Part shown: one piece after another, positions 1-5,039 of the stretch
Position numbering within the stretch: position 1 is the first letter of the stretch
Layout: each line of letters starts with the position of its first letter
Assembly (NCBI GenBank): GCA_902774165.1
Contig: CACYHJ010000051.1
Location: forward strand, 10,983 to 16,021
From: Oscillospiraceae bacterium
GTDB lineage: Bacteria > Bacillota > Clostridia > Oscillospirales > Acutalibacteraceae
DNA: 5,039 nucleotides
Reading direction: 5' to 3'
Made by a program: the position numbers and the translations under genes
Notes under the pieces: model-generated
Seen by the model: only the letters and a program-made list of their open reading frames with translations
Databases searched by the model: none
What the model was told of the DNA's origin: nothing

Positions 1-1223
1 TTGACGGTATCGACCGCGTCGGACTGAGACATGCAGTCGAAGATGCCGCCCACCTTCGACGGGCTGACGCCGGTCTCTTCGTTCATGGGCTCGGGGTTCA
101 GCTCGTCGTTCAGCACGATGGTGATGGTCGCGGTGCCGTCGCCGTTGTCCACGCAGCCGGCGGACTTGACTGCGCCGGCGTCTGTGAGGGCGCAGCCCAC
201 GCCGGCGGTGTTGACGGGCGGGATCTGCGCGCCCGCGTCGTCTCGGTTCTCCTGCAGCTCTGCGGCGTCCTCCCCCGTGACCGCGCTGTCCATAATGGAC
301 CTGACGGCGCCGGTGATGGTGCCGGCGTCGAGCTCGGGAACGGTCGTCCAGTCAAGCTTATCATAGGTTTTGACCGTCTTCCTGGTGTTGTCCATGACCT
401 CTTTATACTTTGCAAGGATGCCTGCGGGGTCGGTGGGAAGCGGGCTTGCCGCGGGAGTCGGTCCGGTCTCGTTCTCTGAATTTCCCGAGATGACGCCTTC
501 GCAGAGATTCCCGAAGGTCCGGAAGGCTTCATAATAATCCCCGCTTGTCAGCAACGGCTGCACCCGGCTGAGAAGATACTCTCGTTTCGCTGCGTTGAAT
601 ATCTCTTCCCCGAGGCCGGCGGTTGCGAAAATATCCACTCTTCTGGTTCCGATATTAACATACAGAAGCACCGTATCACGACCGAGACCGCTCACGTTGT
701 AAACATAATGCTGCGCAGCGGCCTCCACGCTCTGTTCCGATGCGTCCGATATCGTACAGACAGCGACGTTGACGGCGTATTTTTTCCTGACGGATTCAAA
801 ATCGGCCCGAAGGATTGCCTCCTCGCCGTCCGATATCAGATCCGCGGAATCCGCGATGAGCTGCGGCCCCGGAGCAGGGTTATCATCCGAAACGGAGGGC
901 GCCTCGGTTTCTTCCGACGGAGCCTGCGTCTGTGTCTGCGTCTGCGTCTGCGTTTCGGTCGGCGGCTCCTGGGCCGGACCTTTTCTCAGAATGAAAAACA
1001 AGGCCGTCCCGACAATGAGCAAAACCGCAGCGACGGCAATCAGAATGATCGGTAATGCTTTGGTCTTTTTCTTCGTCCCGCCGCGTTCCGCCGCATCTGC
1101 CGCGCCGCCGTTCCCGGACGTTTCCGGCGGAACGGGTCCCCCGGGCTGCTGCGGCATACCGCAGTTCGGACAGAAAACCGAGTCAGCCTCCAGCTGAGCG
1201 CCGCAGTTCGTACAAAGTCGCAT
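1..1223 (-). CDS. Zinc-ribbon, single-pass membrane protein with extracytoplasmic TPM domain (3' end beyond window)
   Basis: An uninterrupted frame of 407 codons runs from the ATG at 1223 off the left edge with no stop. The start is supported by an AAGGGGA ribosome binding site six bases upstream. Domains seen: a zinc ribbon with Cys4-x2-Cys7 and Cys18-x2-Cys21; a Lys-rich stretch (51-55) and one membrane helix (about 57-79), which by the positive-inside rule leaves the ribbon in the cytoplasm; a Thr-Gln repeat linker (91-100); a TPM-like domain (about 121-245; TLP18.3/Psb32/MOLO-1 family) with the opening A-D-L-I-S-D-G-E-E, the strand VNVAVCTIS, the GRDTVLLYVN strand and the ATAGLGEE turn; a Pro/Ser/Thr linker (about 249-265); and a further domain (about 266-407) with Cys344 and Cys357. 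This last part resembles a domain I associate with Clostridia surface or zinc-ribbon proteins, from memory only. TPM domains are linked to membrane-protein quality control or phosphatase activity; the function here is unknown. It is probably cotranscribed with the PAP2 gene 96 bases upstream. Confidence 0.88.
   Translation of the reverse strand, partial: MRLCTNCGAQLEADSVFCPNCGMPQQPGGPVPPETSGNGGAADAAERGGTKKKTKALPIILIAVAAVLLIVGTALFFILRKGPAQEPPTETQTQTQTQTQAPSEETEAPSVSDDNPAPGPQLIADSADLISDGEEAILRADFESVRKKYAVNVAVCTISDASEQSVEAAAQHYVYNVSGLGRDTVLLYVNIGTRRVDIFATAGLGEEIFNAAKREYLLSRVQPLLTSGDYYEAFRTFGNLCEGVISGNSENETGPTPAASPLPTDPAGILAKYKEVMDNTRKTVKTYDKLDWTTVPELDAGTITGAVRSIMDSAVTGEDAAELQENRDDAGAQIPPVNTAGVGCALTDAGAVKSAGCVDNGDGTATITIVLNDELNPEPMNEETGVSPSKVGGIFDCMSQSDAVDTV
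924..953 (-). repeat. Five-copy hexamer repeat (ACGCAG) coding Thr-Gln linker
   Basis: Five tandem 6-base units lie in the coding strand; four are ACGCAG and one is ACACAG. They encode five Thr-Gln pairs (residues 91-100) between the membrane helix and the TPM domain. Gain or loss of a unit keeps the frame, so the linker length could vary between strains. Confidence 0.9.
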
Positions 1224-1319
1224 AACGATTCCCCTTCTTGAATTGTGTTTTTCCGGGCAATGCGATCCGATTCGCAAACATGCCCTTTCGTTTTCAAAAA
1301 CGGAAATGATTTCGGCCGA
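1224..1319 (-). other. Gap between PAP2 and zinc-ribbon/TPM genes, with an interrupted hairpin
   Basis: This 96-base gap has no gene and no convincing promoter on the minus strand. A TTGAAA occurs, but nothing like a -10 box lies 16-18 bases after it. An interrupted stem is present: GGGCA (1255-1259) pairs with TGCCC (1281-1285), and TGCGA (1261-1265) with TCGCA (1272-1276), around a six-base loop. On the minus strand it is followed by GGAAAAAC and not a T run, so it is not a standard intrinsic terminator. Readthrough from the PAP2 gene seems likely. Confidence 0.45.
1230..1236 (-). promoter_or_regulatory. Ribosome binding site of the zinc-ribbon/TPM gene
   Basis: Read on the minus strand this is AAGGGGA, six bases before the ATG at 1223. 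It fixes the start of a gene that has no stop in the window, and it puts the first Cys-x2-Cys pair right at the N terminus, as is usual for zinc-ribbon proteins. Confidence 0.75.
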
Positions 1320-2300
1320 TTACGCCGCGGGATCGAGGGCCTCGGTTTCCTCTGCCTGCTGCGCCGCGTCGTCCGCGGGCGCGTCCTGAGCGTCCTTCGC
1401 GTTGTCCGCGCCGGTGAGCTGCTTCCAGTGGATCTTGCAGTAATACTGCCCGTCGATGGGCGGATATTTCTCGCTGTCCACCCGCGCCTCGTTCTGACAG
1501 TCGTATTCGTTGTCGTAGGCGCAGCGGATCACGTCCTCGCCGCCCTCGGTGACGCTTCTGCCCGCGGAAACCGCGAAAACGACCGCGCAGAACGCCGTCA
1601 CGAGAATCGCGATCACCTTCGTGCTCAGCCCTTTCTTGAAAATCCGTTCCAGATCGAGCTTGTTGTTCAGCGTTTCATGTTTCTCAAGGAATTTGCAGAG
1701 CAGCTTCGCGAGGAAGTAACCGACGACGCCGGCGAAGGCGCCCGCCAGCATGCCGCCGAGCACGTCGGTGGGATAATGCACCATGAGATAAATGCGCGAG
1801 CAGCCCACCAGCAAGGCGATGACCGGGCACATAACCGCCAGCTTCTTGCGCTTATCCGCCGCAAAGCAGAGCATCATCGAGAACGCGATCTCAAACGCGC
1901 CGGTGGTATGGCCGGAGGGGAAGGAATAATCCGACTCCGAGAGCATCCCCGCCGCAGTGTACCACAGCCAGTAGTCCGCGTCGCCCTGCAGCGTGTTGTA
2001 TGGCCGTACGCGCAGCACCATGGGTTTGAGCACGAGATTTGTGATGATCGTACCCAGCGCGATCGCGACCACCAGCGACGCGCCGTATTTACGCGAGCGC
2101 TTAAAGAATAAGAGAACAAGGCCGAGAATCGCCATGGGGATCACGAACATCTCGTCGCCGATGCTGGTAAAAAGCTTGGCGATCACGGTGAGAACGTCGT
2201 TCTGGATCGCGCCGAAGATGCGGTAAATCGCCATGTCAAAGCCGTGCATCGAGGCGTCAAGGGTTTCGCCGACCGTCGCGGCCAGCAGCATACCTGTCAT
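1320..2300 (-). CDS. PAP2-family membrane phosphatase with Cys/His C-terminal tail
   Basis: The 326-residue protein carries all three PAP2 phosphatase motifs: KPMVLRVRP (92-100, K-x6-RP), FPSGH (127-131) and SRIYLMVHYPTD (168-179, SR-x5-H-x3-D), with His131 and His175 the expected catalytic histidines. Family members remove phosphate from lipid phosphates such as undecaprenyl diphosphate or phosphatidylglycerophosphate on the outer face of the membrane; the exact substrate cannot be read from the sequence. Membrane helices are near 51-66, 73-91, 133-148, 154-174 and 180-201, much as in BcrC-type enzymes. Unusually, a further helix (228-247) is followed by a tail with Cys260, Cys268, Cys288 and His291, then an Ala/Asp/Glu-rich end (about 298-326). 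The start at 2300 is chosen because AGGAG lies eight bases upstream. The in-frame ATG at 2318 has no binding site and lies only about 11 bases from the expected transcription start. Transcribed divergently from gtrA. Confidence 0.9.
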   Translation of the reverse strand: MTGMLLAATVGETLDASMHGFDMAIYRIFGAIQNDVLTVIAKLFTSIGDEMFVIPMAILGLVLLFFKRSRKYGASLVVAIALGTIITNLVLKPMVLRVRPYNTLQGDADYWLWYTAAGMLSESDYSFPSGHTTGAFEIAFSMMLCFAADKRKKLAVMCPVIALLVGCSRIYLMVHYPTDVLGGMLAGAFAGVVGYFLAKLLCKFLEKHETLNNKLDLERIFKKGLSTKVIAILVTAFCAVVFAVSAGRSVTEGGEDVIRCAYDNEYDCQNEARVDSEKYPPIDGQYYCKIHWKQLTGADNAKDAQDAPADDAAQQAEETEALDPAA

Positions 2301-2308
2301 AAAAATCG

Positions 2309-2313
2309 CTCCT
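2309..2313 (-). promoter_or_regulatory. Ribosome binding site that decides the PAP2 start
   Basis: AGGAG on the minus strand, eight bases before the ATG at 2300. It lies inside the six-codon extension that a start at 2318 would give, so it favours the shorter protein. Confidence 0.8.
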
Positions 2314-2335
2314 GTCATATTTTGTTACACTGAAT

Positions 2336-2363
2336 ATTATACAGGTTCGGCGGAAAAAATCAA
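2336..2363 (-). promoter_or_regulatory. Sigma-A-type promoter for the PAP2 gene
   Basis: On the minus strand, TTGATT (2358-2363) is followed after 16 bases by a perfect TATAAT (2336-2341). Transcription should start near 2329, giving a leader of about 29 bases to the ATG at 2300. It probably also serves the zinc-ribbon/TPM gene downstream. Confidence 0.72.
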
Positions 2364-2382
2364 TACAAATCTCCGCCCGCTA

Positions 2383-2411
2383 TTGAAAAAAAAAGAATCC
2401 TGTGATAAAAT
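2383..2411 (+). promoter_or_regulatory. Sigma-A-type promoter for the gtrA-yhaM-DUF2804 operon
   Basis: TTGAAA (2383-2388) is followed after 17 bases by TAAAAT (2406-2411), with a TG one base before it, giving an extended -10. Transcription should start near 2418, about 25 bases before the gtrA ATG. The -35 boxes of this promoter and the PAP2 promoter are only 19 bases apart, so the two polymerase sites are back to back. Confidence 0.75.
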
Positions 2412-2442
2412 AAATTGAATTATTATTATCGGGAGTTTTTGC

Positions 2443-3009
2443 ATGAAAAAACTGTATCAGTGGTTCGCCTCCTGGGGGATCACAAAAGCGCTGATGAAGA
2501 AACCGGTCTTTCAGAAGCTGCTGAGCTACGAGTTCCTGATGTATCTGGTTTTCGGCGTACTCACAACGATCGTTTCTTTCGCGATCCTGTTCGCGTGCCA
2601 GAAGATCATGCCGCTGGACAAGGTCCTGTTTCATCTGTTCGGCTTTGCGTTCACATGGGACATTATCGCGCAGGCCATTTCGTGGATCCTCGCCTGCACC
2701 TTCGCCTTCGTCACCAATAAAATTTTCGTATTCGAAAGCAAAGAACGCGCCCCGAAGGTGGTTTTCAAGGAATACACCACCTTTATGGGCGGCCGCGTGA
2801 TCTCCTTCCTCGCCTTTGAGGAAGGGCTCTATATTCTGCTGGACCGTCTGATCCTGTCCCATTTCCTGAGCACCAACCCCAGCAAATACATCAGCAAGGT
2901 GATCGTGGCGGTATTTGTCGTTATATTCAATTATCTTGTGGGCAAATTCGTCTCCTTCCGCAAGAAGGACGGCAAGACAGAAACAGAAACGGAAACGGTG
3001 GAACAATGA
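2443..3009 (+). CDS. GtrA-family small membrane protein
   Basis: The 188-residue protein matches the GtrA-like family (PF04138), four-helix membrane proteins thought to move polyprenyl-phosphate-linked sugars across the membrane or to assist cell-wall and O-antigen glycosylation. Seen here: helices near 32-52, 67-91, 116-138 and 152-170; the family-typical FGVLTT in helix 1, FVTNKIFVF (89-97) after helix 2, and NYLVGKFVSF (163-172) at the end of helix 4. The N-terminal 30 residues and the C-terminal tail are charged, and the tail ends in a Thr-Glu repeat. GGGAG (2431-2435) lies seven bases before the ATG. It overlaps yhaM by four bases (ATGA), so the two are likely translationally coupled. 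No glycosyltransferase gene, a common GtrA neighbour, is visible in the window, so its sugar substrate cannot be guessed. Confidence 0.9.
   Translation: MKKLYQWFASWGITKALMKKPVFQKLLSYEFLMYLVFGVLTTIVSFAILFACQKIMPLDKVLFHLFGFAFTWDIIAQAISWILACTFAFVTNKIFVFESKERAPKVVFKEYTTFMGGRVISFLAFEEGLYILLDRLILSHFLSTNPSKYISKVIVAVFVVIFNYLVGKFVSFRKKDGKTETETETVEQ
2977..2994 (+). repeat. Three-copy hexamer repeat at the gtrA 3' end (Thr-Glu)
   Basis: Three tandem ACAGAA/ACAGAA/ACGGAA units code Thr-Glu pairs at residues 179-184 of the GtrA protein, in its cytoplasmic or surface tail just before the gtrA stop and the yhaM start. It is short and imperfect. Confidence 0.7.
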
Positions 3010-3980
3010 ATTTTACGGTAATCAACAACGCGACGGGCACCGCCGAAGGCTTCGCCCTCGTCAAATCCTGCGAAAAGAAAACGTCGAAAAACGGCTCGGA
3101 ATACCTCGATATCGTGCTGGCGGACAAATCCGGCGAGATTTCCGCCAAGCTCTGGGATTACCGCGAAGGGCTGCACAAGGACGTGGTCGCCAACATCATC
3201 GTCAAGGTCCGCGGGCAGGAGCAGAGCTACAACGGCAAGCCCCAGTTCAAGATCGAGCGGATCCGACCGGTCACCCCGTCGGACGACGTGGACTACGGCG
3301 ACTATATCCCCTCCAGCGGCTATGACCCGGCGTTTCTGCGCAGCCTCCTGGACCGGACCGTCGACGGCGTTGCGGATCCGCAGCTGAACGCGCTGCTGCG
3401 GGAGATCTTCGCCGAATACGGCGAGCAGATGTGCATCATCCCCGCGGCGTACCGGCTGCACCACGCGATCCGGGGCGGCCTTGTCACCCATACCCTCTCC
3501 ATCGCGCAGCTGGCGGAGGCGGCGGCAAAGCTGTACCCCGCCATCGACCGGGACCTGCTGATCGCCGGCGCGCTGCTGCACGATATTGCGAAAATCGATG
3601 AATTTGTCGTCGCGCAGACGGGCCTTGTCTCCGGCTACAGCCTCAAGGGCGAGCTGCTGGGGCACCTCGTGATGGGCGCGATGATCGTCGAGCGGGCCGC
3701 GCAGAAGCTGGGCACCGACGAAAAAACAAAAATGTACCTTCAGCATATGCTGCTGTCCCACCACGGCTCGCCGGAGTTCGGCGCCGCGGTGAAGCCGGCG
3801 TTCCTCGAGGCGGAGGTCCTCTCCTCCCTTGATATGCTGGACGCGAAAATTTATGAAATCGAAAACTCCATCGCCACCGTCGAGGAGGGCGGATTCTCCT
3901 CCCGGCAGTGGGCGCTGGACGACCGCAAATTCCTGAATCACGGCAGAAAACCCGTTACCACAGACGTCAAATTTCAGTAA
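3006..3980 (+). CDS. yhaM: YhaM-like 3'-5' exoribonuclease (OB-fold plus HD domain)
   Basis: The 324-residue protein is close to the usual length of YhaM (about 314). An N-terminal OB-fold (about 10-90) has the pattern of an exclusively nucleic-acid-binding domain, with DKSGEISAKLWD (40-51) and the strand around 80-86. The HD phosphohydrolase domain (about 155-285) has the metal ligands in order: His162 (in GGLVTHTLSI), His192-Asp193 (in ALLHDIAK), His220, His252-His253 (in LLSHHGSPEFG) and Asp276. The family degrades RNA and single-stranded DNA from the 3' end and takes part in RNA turnover and trimming in Firmicutes, in the cytoplasm. The PE motif and nearby Asp276/Asp279 are as expected, so it looks catalytically intact. 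Its start overlaps the gtrA stop by four bases, with only a weak GGTGGA upstream, which fits translational coupling. The link with gtrA is positional, with no obvious shared role. Confidence 0.93.
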   Translation: MNFTVINNATGTAEGFALVKSCEKKTSKNGSEYLDIVLADKSGEISAKLWDYREGLHKDVVANIIVKVRGQEQSYNGKPQFKIERIRPVTPSDDVDYGDYIPSSGYDPAFLRSLLDRTVDGVADPQLNALLREIFAEYGEQMCIIPAAYRLHHAIRGGLVTHTLSIAQLAEAAAKLYPAIDRDLLIAGALLHDIAKIDEFVVAQTGLVSGYSLKGELLGHLVMGAMIVERAAQKLGTDEKTKMYLQHMLLSHHGSPEFGAAVKPAFLEAEVLSSLDMLDAKIYEIENSIATVEEGGFSSRQWALDDRKFLNHGRKPVTTDVKFQ

Positions 3981-4003
3981 GTCAAGGAAGGATGGAATGA
4001 ACC

Positions 4004-5039
4004 ATGAGCAGAAATCATGAAGTTACCGCCCGTCTCCCCCTGCTGACCGCCGACGGGACGCTGCGGGAGCCCGGCTGGTCCCGCAAACTCGTTCAGATCT
4101 ACGACCGAAACATGATCAAAGCGCCGAAATTCCGCATTAAGGAATGGGATTATTACATCGTCATGGGCGATGATTTCGGCGTGGCGTTCACCGTCTCCGA
4201 CGACGGCTATATCGGCCTGCAGTCGGTGAGCCTGCTGGATTTCAGCGGAGATCCGTGGGAGCACACCGAGACGGTGCTGAACCTGTTCCCCATGGGCAAG
4301 CTGAAGATGCCCGCCTCCACCGACAGCGGAAACGTGCTGTTCAAGAATGACCGTCTGACGCTGAATTACGTGAAATTCGAGCAGGAAAGAAACATCCGCT
4401 GCGAGTTCAAAAACTTCTTCAACGGCAAGGATTTCAAAGCGGATATCCGCCTCGAGCAGCCGGACATGGACACCATGGTGATCGCCACCCCGTGGGCGGG
4501 CGCGCCGAAGGCGTTCTATTACAATCAGAAGATCAACTGCATGCGCGCGTCGGGCTATGCGGAATTTGACGGCAAACGCTATGAATTCGACCCGGAAAAG
4601 CATTTCGGCACCCTTGACTGGGGCCGGGGCGTGTGGACCTACGACAACACCTGGTACTGGGGCTCGGGCAACGGCGTGGTGAACGGCAAGCCCTTCGGCT
4701 TCAACCTGGGCTACGGCTTCGGCGACACGACCGCCGCCAGTGAAAACGTCATTTTCTACGACGGCAAGGCCCACAAATTCGACGATATCAAATTCAACAT
4801 CACCGAGAATTTCGGCGTGAAAGATTATACCGCCCAGTGGCAGTTCACCTCCAGCGACGGCAGGTTTGAGGCAATATTCGAGCCGATCCTCGACCGCGCC
4901 GCGAAGATTGACCTGAAGTTCATCATCACAGACCAGCATCAGGTCTTCGGCAGAATGAGCGGCAGGGCGATCCTCGACGACGGCACGGCGCTTGAATTCA
5001 AGGATCTGCTGTGCTTCGCGGAGGACGTTCATAACAAAT
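4004..5039 (+). CDS. DUF2804-family protein (3' end just beyond window)
   Basis: 345 codons are visible, with one base of the next. The protein matches DUF2804 (PF10974), a family of unknown function and about this length. Typical features are the N-terminal GTLREPGWSRK (18-28), an aromatic-rich region with KEWDYYIV (46-53), the signature WGRGVWTYDNTWYWGSG (206-222), the GYGFGD segment further on, and the ending FAEDVHNK (338-345). Family members usually stop right after a V-H-x-[KR]-W, so probably only a Trp codon and the stop are missing. There is no signal peptide or membrane helix, and many Trp, Tyr and Phe residues suggest a beta-rich fold. The ATG at 4004 is the first possible start, because an in-frame TGA ends at 4000. 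A GGA at 3994-3996 lies seven bases upstream and a stronger AAGGAAGG at 3984-3991 twelve bases upstream. It lies 23 bases after yhaM, in the same likely operon. Confidence 0.88.
   Translation, partial: MSRNHEVTARLPLLTADGTLREPGWSRKLVQIYDRNMIKAPKFRIKEWDYYIVMGDDFGVAFTVSDDGYIGLQSVSLLDFSGDPWEHTETVLNLFPMGKLKMPASTDSGNVLFKNDRLTLNYVKFEQERNIRCEFKNFFNGKDFKADIRLEQPDMDTMVIATPWAGAPKAFYYNQKINCMRASGYAEFDGKRYEFDPEKHFGTLDWGRGVWTYDNTWYWGSGNGVVNGKPFGFNLGYGFGDTTAASENVIFYDGKAHKFDDIKFNITENFGVKDYTAQWQFTSSDGRFEAIFEPILDRAAKIDLKFIITDQHQVFGRMSGRAILDDGTALEFKDLLCFAEDVHNK

Noticed and set aside
31..532. Short open frames on both strands near the left edge
   Set aside because: They are other-frame shadows of the TPM-protein gene, with Ser/Pro/Arg-rich translations and no ribosome sites.
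708..1197. Two overlapping plus-strand open frames opposite the TPM gene, one with a run of Cys-Val
   Set aside because: The Cys-Val run is the complement of the Thr-Gln hexamer repeat; the 407-codon minus-strand frame explains this whole region.
1290..1316. A-T-rich inverted repeat just after the PAP2 stop as an intrinsic terminator
   Set aside because: The arms are short and AT-rich with a bulge, and no G/C-rich stem followed by a T run is present on the minus strand.
1245..2111. A 288-codon open frame on the plus strand opposite the PAP2 gene
   Set aside because: The minus strand has all three PAP2 motifs in order plus a promoter and ribosome site. The plus frame has low-complexity Arg/His-rich composition.
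2301..2318. Longer PAP2 start at the ATG at 2318
   Set aside because: There is no ribosome site before it, and the AGGAG used by the ATG at 2300 lies inside the extension.
2380..3006. A 208-codon open frame on the minus strand opposite gtrA
   Set aside because: The GtrA frame has four hydrophobic helices and family motifs. The antisense frame is charged and shows no recognisable pattern.
2931..3941. A 336-codon open frame on the minus strand opposite yhaM
   Set aside because: The plus strand encodes a complete OB-fold and HD domain with all metal ligands. The antisense product is rich in Arg, Asp and Val, with no family pattern.
3974..5032. A 352-codon open frame on the minus strand opposite DUF2804
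   Set aside because: It is an antisense shadow caused by GC-rich third positions. The plus-strand frame has recognisable family motifs, a ribosome site and operon spacing; the minus frame has none.

Overview
The window suggests a moderately GC-rich Gram-positive anaerobe of the Clostridia, perhaps Oscillospiraceae or Christensenellales-like. This is inferred from a YhaM-type exoribonuclease, a DUF2804 protein, a zinc-ribbon membrane protein carrying a TPM domain, strong GC-rich third-position codon choice and good AGGAG-like ribosome binding sites. No RNA gene, insertion sequence, CRISPR array or phage signal is visible.

Layout: five protein genes in two divergent groups around an AT-rich intergenic stretch (about 2301-2442). 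Leftward on the minus strand are a PAP2-family membrane phosphatase (2300 down to 1320) and, 96 bases further on, a zinc-ribbon/TPM-domain membrane protein whose start is at 1223 and whose end lies beyond base 1. Rightward are a GtrA-family membrane protein (2443-3009), a YhaM-like OB-fold plus HD-domain 3'-5' exoribonuclease (3006-3980) and a DUF2804 protein (from 4004, with its last one or few codons beyond the window). The gtrA and yhaM genes overlap by four bases (ATGA), and DUF2804 follows yhaM by 23 bases, so the three look like one operon. The intergenic stretch holds two back-to-back sigma-A-type promoters, one for each direction.

Functionally, the two divergent membrane proteins belong to families that can act on polyprenyl-phosphate lipids (PAP2: dephosphorylation outside the membrane; GtrA: lipid-linked sugar translocation), so a shared cell-envelope role is possible but not shown. 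YhaM is an RNA-turnover enzyme and DUF2804 has no known function; their link to GtrA is only by position.

I found no clear previously undescribed system. The points most worth a second look are the domain architecture and internal codon-usage break of the gene at 1-1223, and an extra C-terminal membrane segment followed by a Cys/His cluster on the PAP2 phosphatase.
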